From assembly GCA_034509735.1 (NCBI GenBank), contig JACGWO010000010.1:4588001-4652000 (forward strand): a stretch of 64,000 bases of DNA. Direction: 5' to 3'. The notes below the pieces were generated by a model. That model was not told the origin of the DNA, searched no databases, and worked only from the letters and a program-made list of their open reading frames with translations. Source of the DNA: Sesamum alatum. Lineage: Eukaryota; Streptophyta; Magnoliopsida; Lamiales; Pedaliaceae. Below are positions 10,262 through 20,622 of this stretch, one piece after another; position 1 is the stretch's first letter, and each line of letters opens with the position of its first letter. Made by a program: the position numbers and the translations under genes.

Positions 10262-11402
10262 GGTTAAATTACCTTTTTAGTCCCATAAAGAAGGGACTTT
10301 TCTTTTTTCGTCCCACGCTTTACGTGATTTCCAAATTGGTCCCAATTTTAATAAAAAAGTGGCCACGTTAGTCCCGACCCCTAATTTTCCGTCTATACTT
10401 AACGGTTGACCAGTCAACCGTTAATTTGGAGTCAAAATCACACACGTGAAACTCACGTGTGTGATTGTACATTCCAACCCCGTTAATTTGGAGTCCCGAC
10501 ACTGACTTTTTGTTTTTGTGTGCTTTGAGCATTATCTATTGAAGTATTGAGAAGAATACTGTTACATTTTGTGTATTGGCAATGGCTTAATACAATTTCA
10601 ATTGCTTTTTTTAAAATGTTGTCTACATTTACTTTATCTCATGCACAGTGGCTAATACAATTTTGCATTATATTGATAAATCAGTACAAAATCGGCATTT
10701 GCTTACCAACAATCCATATTCAAACAACTAAAAGTTGTTGTTTGATATACATACAGAAACCATGAAATAGGATAATAACTTATTTCCAAATTCCATAACA
10801 TGATAACCAAACAGAAAATAAAAGAGATACAAAATTTTAATTTTCGACGAAGCTTCGCATTTTCTTCCTCCATCTTATTAGGCGACGCAGCAATCTGGGA
10901 ATAATAATGCGTGCCTTTGTGCACAAAGGATTGTCTTCCCAAGCAAAAAAAGCCACAACCACCATTTCTCTTTGCATACGAGTGGAAACGTCTTCCGGAT
11001 TTGCATTTGTCCATGACGTACGTAGCTTAGTAACCTCTCCACAAAAGCAATTTATGGTGCTCCTTTCAGACATTATTTCTTTGTGAAGAAGAAGAAGAAT
11101 TTTTCAGCAAGAGAATTAAAATTTTAAGGAAGAGAGTAAAAATTGTGTTTTTTAACCTGCAACAGCTGCTAATTATAGGAGGAGAAATATTTTGGCGCCA
11201 AAATTTGCCTCCAAAACTGATGTTACTGTGCCAACAGTAACAACTTAACGGTTGACTGGTCAACGTTAAGTATAGACGGAAAATTAGGTCGGGACTAACG
11301 TGGCCACTTTTTTATTAAAATTGGACTAATTTGAAAATCACGTAAAGCGGGACGAAAAAGGAAAAATCCCTTCTTTTATGGACTAAAAAGGTAATTTAGC
11401 CT
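10262..11402 (-). mobile_element. Mutator-like element carrying a GRF zinc-finger gene
   Basis: Inverted arms of about 160 bp start GGTTAAATTACC at 10262 and end GGTAATTTAGCC at 11401. Both contain the block CGTCTATACTTAACG and TTGACCAGTCAA-like sequence. TTCAATTAA flanks both sides (10253-10261 and 11403-11411), a perfect 9-bp duplication. The core holds a minus-strand reading region with a GRF zinc-finger signature (see 10703-11073) starting about 175 bp inside the right arm. No transposase is present, so it is a Pack-MULE-like carrier. Confidence 0.87.
10703..11073 (-). pseudogene. Broken GRF-type zinc-finger protein gene
   Basis: From the ATG at 11073 the minus strand reads MSERSTINCFCGEVTKLRTS and continues SWTNANP. 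The family then needs GRRF, which is found in a neighbouring frame (GRRFHSYAKRNGGCGFF); AWEDNPLC follows in the first frame, and a coiled-coil-like stretch (KMEEENAKLRRKLK) plus a hydrophobic segment (FCISFIFCLVIML) in the second. The order C-x-C-G, TSWT, NPGRRF, GCGFF, W-E-D is the plant zf-GRF plan, often followed by a coiled coil and a membrane anchor in small plant proteins. At least two frameshifts, and Tyr where a zinc-binding Cys is expected, mark it as a pseudogene. Whether it is a captured host gene or native cargo of the element family is unknown. Confidence 0.7.
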
Positions 11403-11411
11403 TTCAATTAA

Positions 11412-12223
11412 ATTGTAAAACTTCAAAAAAAATTATATACTTTTTATACTTTGAGGTAAATATATTTATAAAAAAATTTTAATTTTTAGATAGATAAAAA
11501 TGTAAAAGAAAAACACTCAAAACAAGCTAAAAATGTCCAAGTCAAATTTGTAGACACCTTGAGAGCATTTTAGTCCAAAACGCCCAAAATCTAGGTCCAA
11601 ACAGCTAAAGAAACACTCCAAAATGTATAAGACGGGCATGTTTATGATGAACTTTTCATTCATTATTAACGAAATTTTACAAAATACAGGGGTATTTTAG
11701 CTTATTTTTAAAATACAGGGAAGTTTTTAATTATTTCGACAAAACACATGGGATAAATTGAAGTTTTTTAGCCTATATATATTCTGTCAAAACAATGTTA
11801 GATCATACTTAGATTTATTTTAACTAAAGAAAATAATCTCATTAGTCAACTATTTCGATCATATTTGAATTTTAAAAAAAAAATGTTAAAGTTTATTAGC
11901 AAGATAAGACTTACAATTAGCATATAAAATGAGCCACTTAATTAGTTCAATTATCGTATTTGTATGCTTTTCCTACTACACGTATATGGATAAATGTACA
12001 TCGAAAGAGTTTATTTATTAACTTTTACATTATAGTTCTTCTTTAATGATCTCACTTTATGGAGAATGCTTTTTATTATTTTAATTTCAAGATAAAAATA
12101 TGAACATAAATTTCTCATCGCCATATCTATTTATCTTACTTTAAAATTATAGTCAATTAGCATCAAGTCCCAATTTATTTGACGTATTTATTAAATTTCG
12201 CCACATGCAACTCGACTTCTGTC
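11412..12223. other. Intergenic, no gene seen
   Basis: AT-rich, with no family resemblance in any frame. AACTCGACTTCT at 12209-12220 is the likely left target duplication of the following SINE. Confidence 0.4.
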
Positions 12224-12487
12224 AAGAGCCTAACTTAGTTGGCGAAACTGAGGCCCCATGATTCTAGAGTATGGGTCATGGTTCGAACCCTGCGTGGATT
12301 AATGTTATTTTCTACTGTATAGTAGGTATGATTTGCTGTTGTAATAGCTAAGTGTTAGTTTATGTGATATTATTGATTTGATTATTTGTAATTATTTCTG
12401 TTCGATATTGATCGCCGACAGGACTGAATGTTACTTTACTTTCGATTAATAAAAATTCATCACTTTCAATTCAAAAAAAAAAAAAAA
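12224..12487 (+). mobile_element. tRNA-derived SINE
   Basis: A polymerase III A-box-like TAGTTGGCGAAACTGAG (12236-12252) and a B-box GGTTCGAACCC (12280-12290) sit about 30 bp apart, as in a tRNA-type promoter. A non-tRNA body follows and ends in a run of about 15 A at 12473-12487. AACTCGA plus CTTCT occurs just before the element and again after the A-run, an imperfect target duplication. There is no cloverleaf continuing to a tRNA 3' end, so it is not a working tRNA gene. Confidence 0.8.
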
Positions 12488-12499
12488 CTCGATCTTCTT

Positions 12500-14937
12500 C
12501 GTTTTTTTTAATTACTTTTTTTTTTTTACTAAATTGATTCTCTACATTAGTCTTTGAAATGAAAATTCTTTAGTATTTGTCACTAAATATGAAGGCACGT
12601 ACCATCACCAAGATTTTATTTAGCGAGTCAATTAAGCTTTTAGTTGTTTTATTCAATATTCAAGTTCTGGTGATTAAATAATTAATTGATTGAATAATTT
12701 GAATTAATAAAACATTGTTATTGAATTTTTGTAAGACTAATGAAAATTGTAGTTGATATAATCAAAATTATAGTAAGGTAAAAATTATAGGAGCAAAAAG
12801 TGAGATTCTATTTTTCCCTAAACTAAGACACTTATGGTTACATCAACTTGGTGTTAACTTTTCTATGTGAAAATTTTAAAAATAAATTGTGAGAAAATTT
12901 GAAAATATATAGAACTAAATTTGAGAAACCTATAATCAATACGAACAAAATTAAATAAGGTTTAAGTAGTGAGTTGAAAAATGATATTTTTCATATGATT
13001 CTAAAGATTTTAAGGAGATATTTTGTAAGTCATTCGGTTGATTTTTTATTTTTCATTATAAGTTGGCTTTGATAAACTGATTATGTTGTCATCAATCAAT
13101 TTACAATTTGAATAACTCTTTTAAATTTTGTACTAAATTTTTATTCACACAATTTGAATGTATGTATATTAATATATTTGACGTCCCAAATTTGCACTGG
13201 ATTCAAAGAGGAGCCTGACGAGAATTAAAGCCCAGTAAAAAGGTCCACGCACACGTGTCTAAGGGACATACTCTCGGCCTAGTAATCGAGAGCAACCCTA
13301 AAGAAAGAGATGTTTCAGTAGGAGGCCAATCGGGGCCCCACGTGCCAAAGTTTTGATGAGACGGACAATTGGGCATCCGTGTGTCCTTAGGCACACTTGG
13401 TAAAAAGCCATTCGACCACGCGACCTATAACAAGGATCGAGATCCAGGAGATCATCCTGCATGACCACCCAACCTTGGAAATTCAGAACATATCCAAGGG
13501 GGAGCTTGTCCGAGCACAAAGACCCCAACGAAACAGAGCCTCTCAAGATCTCACCAACCACTTTCGATTCTTTGGAGGCCTATCAACAGTAACTACCAGT
13601 CGATTACCAAGGGGCCACACTTCTTTTATGGCAACGGACTAGGGTCCGGCAAATGGCAATGATTTCTACTGCCTACATGCACACAAAGCACTCACTCTCT
13701 CTAGCTATCAATTATTGCTCTATTACATTATATTGCGTTTTGTTTTATGTTATTTCATCCTTTGGAAACTGTTTACTGATTGAGCATCGAAATGCTAACG
13801 TGTTTTTTTTTTTCTTAATTCGCCGTTTCAACCTAGCATGAAAAATCAGCCAAGAACTCAAGTCCAAGATACTCCAATGAGTAACTTTTTGCTTTCATCG
13901 ATATTATTAAACTCATACTTCAATTTATTCCTAATAACTTTCATCAAATATCGAAAAAGGTTGCCTTTTAGTTTATACAAGCAATACTTATTCAATTTTT
14001 TCTATTAACATATCTCTTTGTATATATTGTGATTATTTTGATTTTTAAAAAAATTGTGTTAATATTGATACATTACAATTTTGAAGAACAAAATACGTTT
14101 GATATTAATCTAAAAACATTTCTTTCCTTGACTTTCTACATAATTAAATTAAAAATTCATGAAACATAATTTTAAATTATTTAATTTAAAAGCACAAAGC
14201 ACATGCTAGTACAAAATACATAAAAAGTGAATCTAGACCATTAAATGATCAAATAGAATAGTAAGTTATTATGATTGAGATTTTCGATCATCAATTATAT
14301 CCATCAAGATGCAATGGTTCATGAATAAGAACATAATGTTATTTACAACTAAAAAATAAAAATAAATAAAGTAATCACACAAGGGGGTTTGTTGCACTTT
14401 TTGGCTTAATTGTATTTTGAGTTATGTGATTATATATATATATATATATTTGGACATTTTAGTCTTATAATTTATTAAAATTATAAGATGGTCATGGACA
14501 TTAACCCTTATTACTTTTGCGATTTCAGGACAAATTTGGCCAGACCTTCCTCATGTTCTTCGAGGTTCGAGAACAATCTAAAAACACAAGGTTGGAGAAG
14601 TCAGGTTGTGCCGTCAGGAACACTCGAACATCTAAATTAGTTAATAAATTTAATAAAGGGGTCGAACAGTATAATAAGAGTCAAAAGCGTACAAAATTGC
14701 ATACCATTAAATGAACAACAATCGAAGTATTTATACACATGACCCAATAATACGAACACATGTGGACTTCATCCGATTCGAACATGTAGCAATCATCCAT
14801 GTTTTCTCAAGATGATATTAATACCTTTGGGCTGTCAAAGCTGTCCAAACCCCAAGTGTTGGACCATCACATAATGTCCCATATCAAATAGATAACATAT
14901 TATAGCAATAATCCAAATAAATAATCTAAACAAGTAA
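12500..14937. other. Intergenic; one unassigned GC-richer block
   Basis: Mostly AT-rich. Between about 13190 and 13650 the base composition shifts: the block contains CACACGTGTC, GGGGCCCCACGTG and overlapping open frames on both strands up to about 87 codons. None looks like a known protein, and it may be an old LTR. A (TA)n run lies at about 14426-14450, and another composition shift follows at about 14515-14870. Confidence 0.4.
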
Positions 14938-15331
14938 GGGTAAATTACAGTTACTTTCCCTGAGGTTTGGCATAATTACAAATACCTTCCTGAAGTTTGT
15001 AATCGTCTAACAAATAATCCATTTCCATCCATTTTTATGGTGAACTGACCAAAATGCCCTTTGCACTGAACTACTTTTTTATTTAATTCTAAAAAAATTG
15101 AACTACAATGCACATGGAGATGTTTCTTAATTTTTTGACACAGGAAAGGAATAATGCAATTTGCATCGTTTGATTTTTCAACGATTTTAATAAAAAAATT
15201 CGAGGGCAAAATGATCTATTTCAGACCTTTGGTTAAAAATTACAAACTTCAAGGGGTATTTATAATTTTCCAAATAATAAAGAATATTTATAATTATTTC
15301 AAATCTAATGAAAGGTGGATGTAATTTACCC
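14938..15331. repeat. Mutator-type MITE (family copy 2)
   Basis: Starts GGGTAAATTACAGTTAC and ends GTGGATGTAATTTACCC, imperfect inverted ends. The interior shares GAGGTTTGGCATAATTACAA and GACCAAAATGCCC blocks with the other copies. Flanks are locally repetitive (AATAAATAATCTAAA on both sides), so the duplication length cannot be read cleanly here. Confidence 0.75.
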
Positions 15332-17240
15332 AATAAATAATCTAAATAAATAATGTGAATTATTATCCAACAAAAGAAAGGTCAAACATCCCTCACGGAT
15401 TCATATGGTGTTGACAACATTGAGTGCTGCCTCCCTTGACTATATGTATTGATTACCCCTACCTATATCTCATCATCATCATTAAATATAATTTTTTATT
15501 TTCTTGATCCATTGACTAATTGCAATTTTAAATTAATTTCCCACATTTAAAATTATGTAGTGCCCACAACTTCCACCGCCAAACCCCCTCAATGTGCAAC
15601 CACATCTTAAATTCCACCACCACAAATCCATATTTATTTATTTATTTATTTTTATCCAACTTGTCTTCATCTAATAATATAATAACTAAAATCAAGATTT
15701 TATAATTTTATAAATATATATTAGATTGAATTGCAGTAGAAAATGGGCTCTAGTTTAATTAGCAAAATTGAGATCTGTGATTACAAAGCCATGAATTCAA
15801 ATATTGTTAATTATTGAAATTAATGATATTTTATGCATTCGCGTCTATTTCATTGTTGTATTATTATTTATATTTTGATGGTTATTAAATAATATTTTAG
15901 TGCAATTATGTGTTAAAAGGAATTAATTTTTTAGTTTCTTCTTTTTTTGGAATCAATGATCAATTATGTGGAATCACATATGAATTGTTGCAACTTTTGA
16001 GTCAAATTAGGGGGGCTGTGTTATTTAGTATGGTTAAAAAGCAAGAAGACTACATAGGGCATAATAGCAAATAAATTGCTCCTTTACTAAGAAAACAATT
16101 TCATATGAAAATGGAGGTTAATGTGATTTTACCCTCTATAAAAAAAACTAATAGTAAAAAATCCCCTAAAAAAGAATAGGATCACTTGCCTTTGAATTTT
16201 AAAAATGATGCTCACTGTCTCCCTCCTCAATATAAATGTGTCATAATTTTAAAATGTTCTTATACATATTTCACTCATTTTACTGTTTGATTGCAATAAA
16301 CTCGACTTTCAAATTTAATAGTTGTGTTTTATAGTAATAAGTGAAAGCAAAATAGGATTACACAAGTTTAAAATTAATTAAGTCGACATTATGCACAAGT
16401 AAGCGATTGCATTTTCTCTTCTTTTTTTTAATTTTTTAGTTTTACAAAAATTTTGTCCTTTTAACTTTTTCAAGAGGGGATTGTGTTTAAAGAAAATTTT
16501 TATACAAATTAAGTTTGGACTATGACAACGATAGGAAGTGGCGGGGCACCGCCAACAGGGGTAGGAGAGGGGTCAGATGGTTGGCGGAAAGGGGCACAAT
16601 AGCGATGGAGGTATAGGGAGGGAAGGCGCAGGCGACAGGCGGTAGGTGGCGCCGACAAACAAGGGAGGGGGGCGACTACTAGGCAGAGGAGGGAGTAGGG
16701 TTTCTATATGTATATAATATATGTGTATATATATATATATATTACAAATATAATATCTATATAAATATATACATATATTATAAAAAAATATATTTATAGT
16801 TTTTTAATATATATATAATTAAATCTAGATCGTTTATCTATTAAGAATAAAATCAAATGATTGTAAAAAAAAGACACAAATAAAAAATTAAAAAAAAAAG
16901 AAATAAGGGCGTGTGCGTGAGAGGTATTTTGCCTATTTTTTGAAATAAAAAAAAAAGGTAAACTGCATTTTGCCTTTTTTTTTATTTAGAGGAATTTTTG
17001 TCCATCAAATTTTCACAATGGAGGATTGAACTTAAACAGAAAATGTAACACTCATCACTTCATTAAGGTTAAATTGTTTGGAAGAAGGTTTAGTCCACAA
17101 AATGTCTCTCACTTGCCAAATTTGCACACTTCTACTACAAATTTAGTAATACAACGTAGTAAAGTTCCGAATGAGGACAAAAATGGCGGGTGGCCCTTCA
17201 TTCTCAACCGCCGTGTCGCCGCCCACAGCTCCGCCGCAAA
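15332..17240. other. Intergenic upstream of the receptor kinase
   Basis: At about 15745-15830 a TAGTTTAATTAGCAAAATTG / GAATTCAAAT pair resembles degenerate A- and B-boxes of an old SINE. At about 16525-16695 there is a GC-rich, purine-skewed block (GGCGGGGCACCGCC and similar) ending in a TA-rich microsatellite (16690-16790). Similar GC-block-plus-TA combinations recur near 27590-27815 and 61190-61490. No coding frame is convincing. Confidence 0.4.
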
Positions 17241-17250
17241 CTCTTATAAA
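17241..17250 (+). promoter_or_regulatory. Candidate TATA box of the receptor kinase gene
   Basis: CTCTTATAAA lies 217 bp before the start codon at 17467 in otherwise mixed-composition DNA. Positional evidence only. Confidence 0.35.
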
Positions 17251-17466
17251 CCATACGTACACACTGGGTCAACGCGCATGTCCCCATCACTCCTTCCTTT
17301 AACAGGAAAAGTAAGTACACGCCATCAAAGATCAAACCAACCAATCCAATTGTAATAATGATGCTCAACATCAAATCAAACCACCTTACATCCAAATTCC
17401 AGGAACAACCCTTTCCCCAGAAAACCACCACAATCCTCCCTCCACCACCACCTCCGCCGCGCCTGC

Positions 17467-20142
17467 ATGGGCTCCTCCGCCTCGTCCTTCTCTTCTTGTC
17501 ATCCGCTGGTTTTCCCCTTGTTCTTGATCTGGGCAGTAGTACTCTTCCCATCTCCCACCGGTGCCGGCCCGGTTTCAGTCCCTTCCATCTCCCCCAACTT
17601 CACAGCTTCTTATCTCCAATTCATAGACAACTCAGGCGCGTTCTTGGCGTCTCAGAACAGTTCTTTCCAGGCCCGAATAACCAACGCAAAACCCGAATCG
17701 ACCTCCTTCTACTTCGTCATAGTTCACGTTGCTTCGAATACGATTATTTGGTCGGCCAACCGCAACCAATCCATCTCAGAATCCTCTGAACTCCGGCTGA
17801 CCGCCGATGGCCTCACGCTTTACAACGATACAGGTCATCCCATTTGGTCAACTCCACGGAATCTTCCTCGGGTTTCTTCTATGCATCTCCTGGAATCTGG
17901 AAACTTAGTCTTGCTCGATGTCAGCAACAATACCTTGTGGGAAAGTTTTGATTTTCCGACCGATGTTCTTGTCGTGGGACAGAAATTACGCGTCGGGAAA
18001 TCGTTGGTGTCCTCTTTGAGTGATGGGGATTTAGCGGAAGGCAGCTACAGATTCTTGATTGGGGATAACGACGCGGTGCTTCAGTGGAATGGGATGAATT
18101 ACTGGAAGTTGTCGATGGATAAACGGGCTTTCAGGGATACGAATTTCCCTGTTGAGTACATGGTGATGAACTTTACTGGGCTGTATTTGATTGGACAAAA
18201 CGGCGGACAGATTGTGATCAAAGTTATCCTGGATGATTCTAGTGATGTTTCAGTCAATTCTCAGTTTTTCCGAATAGTGAAACTAGATCAGAATGGGGTG
18301 TTTAGTGTATCAAAGATCAGTGTAATGGGTGGATCAAACGAGCAAGAATTCAGAGGCCCGACTGACAGCTGCCGAATTCCGTTTATATGCCGGCGGCTTG
18401 GTGTTTGCACCAACGGCGGTTCTTGCCAGTGTGCTCCGGCGTTTCACTATGATCCTAACACGAACAATGGTGATTGTGTGCCGACAGATGGTTCATTAGC
18501 TTTGCCAGGCCCGTGTAATGGCTCATCATCAAACAGTACTGCCATCAAGTATATGACTTTGAGGAACGATTTGGACTATTTCTCCAATGATTTTGCAGAT
18601 CCTGTGATGCATGATGTGAGCCTGTCAGCCTGCCAGAATCTGTGTTCGAGAAATTGCTCGTGTTTGGGTGTTTTCTACAGCCAGGTTTCTGGATCATGTT
18701 ACATGGTCATGAACTACATAGGTTCCATTATGATCAAGTCGAGCTCAACGGATCGTTTGGGATATATCAAGACGACAATGGTGGGAATTCCAAATGGCAA
18801 TTCGCAGAACACGAAATCAGATTTCCCAGTAGTAGCAGTGATCTTGTTGCCATCATCAGGGGTTATAGTGATTGCCCTGGTTGCAATCCTGATTTGGTTG
18901 AGGAGGAGGAGGAGGTGGGAAAAGTTCGCAAACTCAAAGCTAGGCCGGGGTTATTCTTCTTCATCAGGAGATGGAGAGATGGAGTTTGTTTCAATTCCAG
19001 GCCTGCCTGTCAGGTTTGATTATAAGGTTCTTGCCGTGGCGACAGGAGGTTTCAAGACTCAGATTGGGTCGGGCGGATTTGGGACGGTGTATAAAGGGAC
19101 GCTGCGCGATGGAACCGATGTAGCAGTGAAGAAGATCACCTGCCTGGGATCCCAAGGGAAGAGAGAATTCCTGACTGAGATTGCTGTTATTGGGAAGATT
19201 CACCATGTCAATTTGGTTAAGCTGAAAGGATTCTGTGCTTACCGGGGGCAGAGGTTTTTAGTCTACGAGTACATGAGTCGAGGATCGCTTGATCATACTC
19301 TTTTCCATGGCGAGCCTGTTTTGCAATGGAACGAGCGATATGAGATTGCACTAGGGACGGCAAGAGGGCTCGCCTACTTGCATTCAGGGTGTGAGCACAA
19401 GATCATCCACTGTGACGTCAAACCTGAAAACATCCTCCTCCACGACAAATCACAAGTGAAAATCTCAGATTTTGGGCTGTCAAAGCTGCTCAGTCCGGAG
19501 CAATCGGGCCTGTTCACAACGATGAGAGGAACACGGGGGTACCTGGCACCGGAGTGGCTAACGAGCTCTGCTATTTCGGACAAGACAGACGTGTACAGTT
19601 ATGGAATGGTATTGCTGGAACTCATAAGGGGCAAGAAGAACTCTTCCCCTCAAACACACAGCAATAACAGCTCAGGAATGGATAGCAACAGGGGGAACGT
19701 TGCCCCGTCTTCATCGTCATCAGGAGAATCAGGGAACCGGCTCGTTTACTTCCCCCTGTTTGCATTGGAAATGCACGAGGAGAGGAGGTACATGGAGCTG
19801 GTGGATCCAAGGCTAATGGGGCAGGCAAGAAGTCAGGATGTTGAGAAACTCGTGCGGGTGGCTCTATGCTGCGTGCACGAAGAGCCAAACTTACGGCCCT
19901 CAATGTCTAACGTGGTCGGCATGTTGGAAGGTGGGGTGCCTTTAGGCGAGCCGAGGATGGAGTCATTGAACTTCTTGAGGTTTTATGGCCGGAGGTTCAC
20001 GGAAGCATCGACATTGGAAGAGAACAACAGGAACAGTGAGCAGAATCAGCTGATGCTGTACAGACAACCGACGACGAATAGTAATAGCTCATACAATTCA
20101 TTCTCATACATGTCCTCACAGCAAGTCTCAGGTCCCAGATAA
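17467..20142 (+). CDS. G-type lectin S-receptor-like Ser/Thr kinase
   Basis: An intronless 891-residue single-pass receptor kinase of the plasma membrane. In order it shows a signal peptide (about 1-33), a bulb-type lectin domain (about 50-175, WSANRNQS, SGNLVLLD, LWESFDFPTD), a Cys-rich EGF-like stretch (CRIPFICRRLGVCTNGGSCQC), a PAN/apple domain (ACQNLCSRNCSCLGVFY), a transmembrane helix (about 452-477) closed by RRRRRW, and a kinase domain from about residue 530. Kinase landmarks are GSGGFG, Lys555 in AVKK, catalytic Asp650 in IIHCDVKPEN, Asp668 of DFG, and APEW. The residue before the catalytic Asp is Cys, not Arg, so it is a non-RD kinase, a type often linked to immune-type receptors. 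Overall it resembles Arabidopsis At5g35370. All key catalytic residues are present. The ligand is unknown. Confidence 0.95.
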   Translation: MGSSASSFSSCHPLVFPLFLIWAVVLFPSPTGAGPVSVPSISPNFTASYLQFIDNSGAFLASQNSSFQARITNAKPESTSFYFVIVHVASNTIIWSANRNQSISESSELRLTADGLTLYNDTGHPIWSTPRNLPRVSSMHLLESGNLVLLDVSNNTLWESFDFPTDVLVVGQKLRVGKSLVSSLSDGDLAEGSYRFLIGDNDAVLQWNGMNYWKLSMDKRAFRDTNFPVEYMVMNFTGLYLIGQNGGQIVIKVILDDSSDVSVNSQFFRIVKLDQNGVFSVSKISVMGGSNEQEFRGPTDSCRIPFICRRLGVCTNGGSCQCAPAFHYDPNTNNGDCVPTDGSLALPGPCNGSSSNSTAIKYMTLRNDLDYFSNDFADPVMHDVSLSACQNLCSRNCSCLGVFYSQVSGSCYMVMNYIGSIMIKSSSTDRLGYIKTTMVGIPNGNSQNTKSDFPVVAVILLPSSGVIVIALVAILIWLRRRRRWEKFANSKLGRGYSSSSGDGEMEFVSIPGLPVRFDYKVLAVATGGFKTQIGSGGFGTVYKGTLRDGTDVAVKKITCLGSQGKREFLTEIAVIGKIHHVNLVKLKGFCAYRGQRFLVYEYMSRGSLDHTLFHGEPVLQWNERYEIALGTARGLAYLHSGCEHKIIHCDVKPENILLHDKSQVKISDFGLSKLLSPEQSGLFTTMRGTRGYLAPEWLTSSAISDKTDVYSYGMVLLELIRGKKNSSPQTHSNNSSGMDSNRGNVAPSSSSSGESGNRLVYFPLFALEMHEERRYMELVDPRLMGQARSQDVEKLVRVALCCVHEEPNLRPSMSNVVGMLEGGVPLGEPRMESLNFLRFYGRRFTEASTLEENNRNSEQNQLMLYRQPTTNSNSSYNSFSYMSSQQVSGPR

Positions 20143-20622
20143 CATTCATTTCCACAAGTTCATCTGTCTATAGCTCTGTTGATGTTTTTGATCCAAAGAT
20201 CAAAGGCAAGTTGTCGAGTAGTATGTTTTAGGGCAGTAGAAATAGTAATGTTTATCAGATGTTGCAGTGAAATATATATCACAGGTGTTTGGATTTCTTT
20301 TTGAGTTGGAAATTTTCATTGGTAAATTTTAATATTCAAAAGTTAGTACGACAAAAGCAGAATGTGTTGATTTTGCACGGCCAAGAACTGGGCTCTATTA
20401 AATATTAATAGCTAATACAAATGATGTTGTCTGCAAGAAAAATTCAGAAAATGGGCAGCATTCCTTTGATTTGTCCGTGTGAAAGGGTCAACAAAGGCTG
20501 GCACTTGAGAAAATTTTACAACTATATACAATGTATAGATTTATAAGCTAGCTACAACCAAGATTTCAATGAACAAACATATGTAATCTGCTTTTCCTAC
20601 AGTTCATACCATTACTACTGAA
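20143..20622. other. Convergent 3' region between two genes
   Basis: About 480 bp between the stop codons of the plus-strand receptor kinase and the minus-strand DUF3727 gene. It should hold both 3' UTRs and polyadenylation sites. No frame or repeat of note. Confidence 0.6.

Noticed and set aside
12224..12310. tRNA gene
   Set aside because: A- and B-boxes are present but no acceptor stem or anticodon arm can be paired; the A-tail and target duplication show a SINE.
17204..17551. Gly- and Arg-rich minus-strand frame opposite the receptor kinase start
   Set aside because: It overlaps the leader and first codons of a clear gene and results from CCNCC-rich leader sequence.
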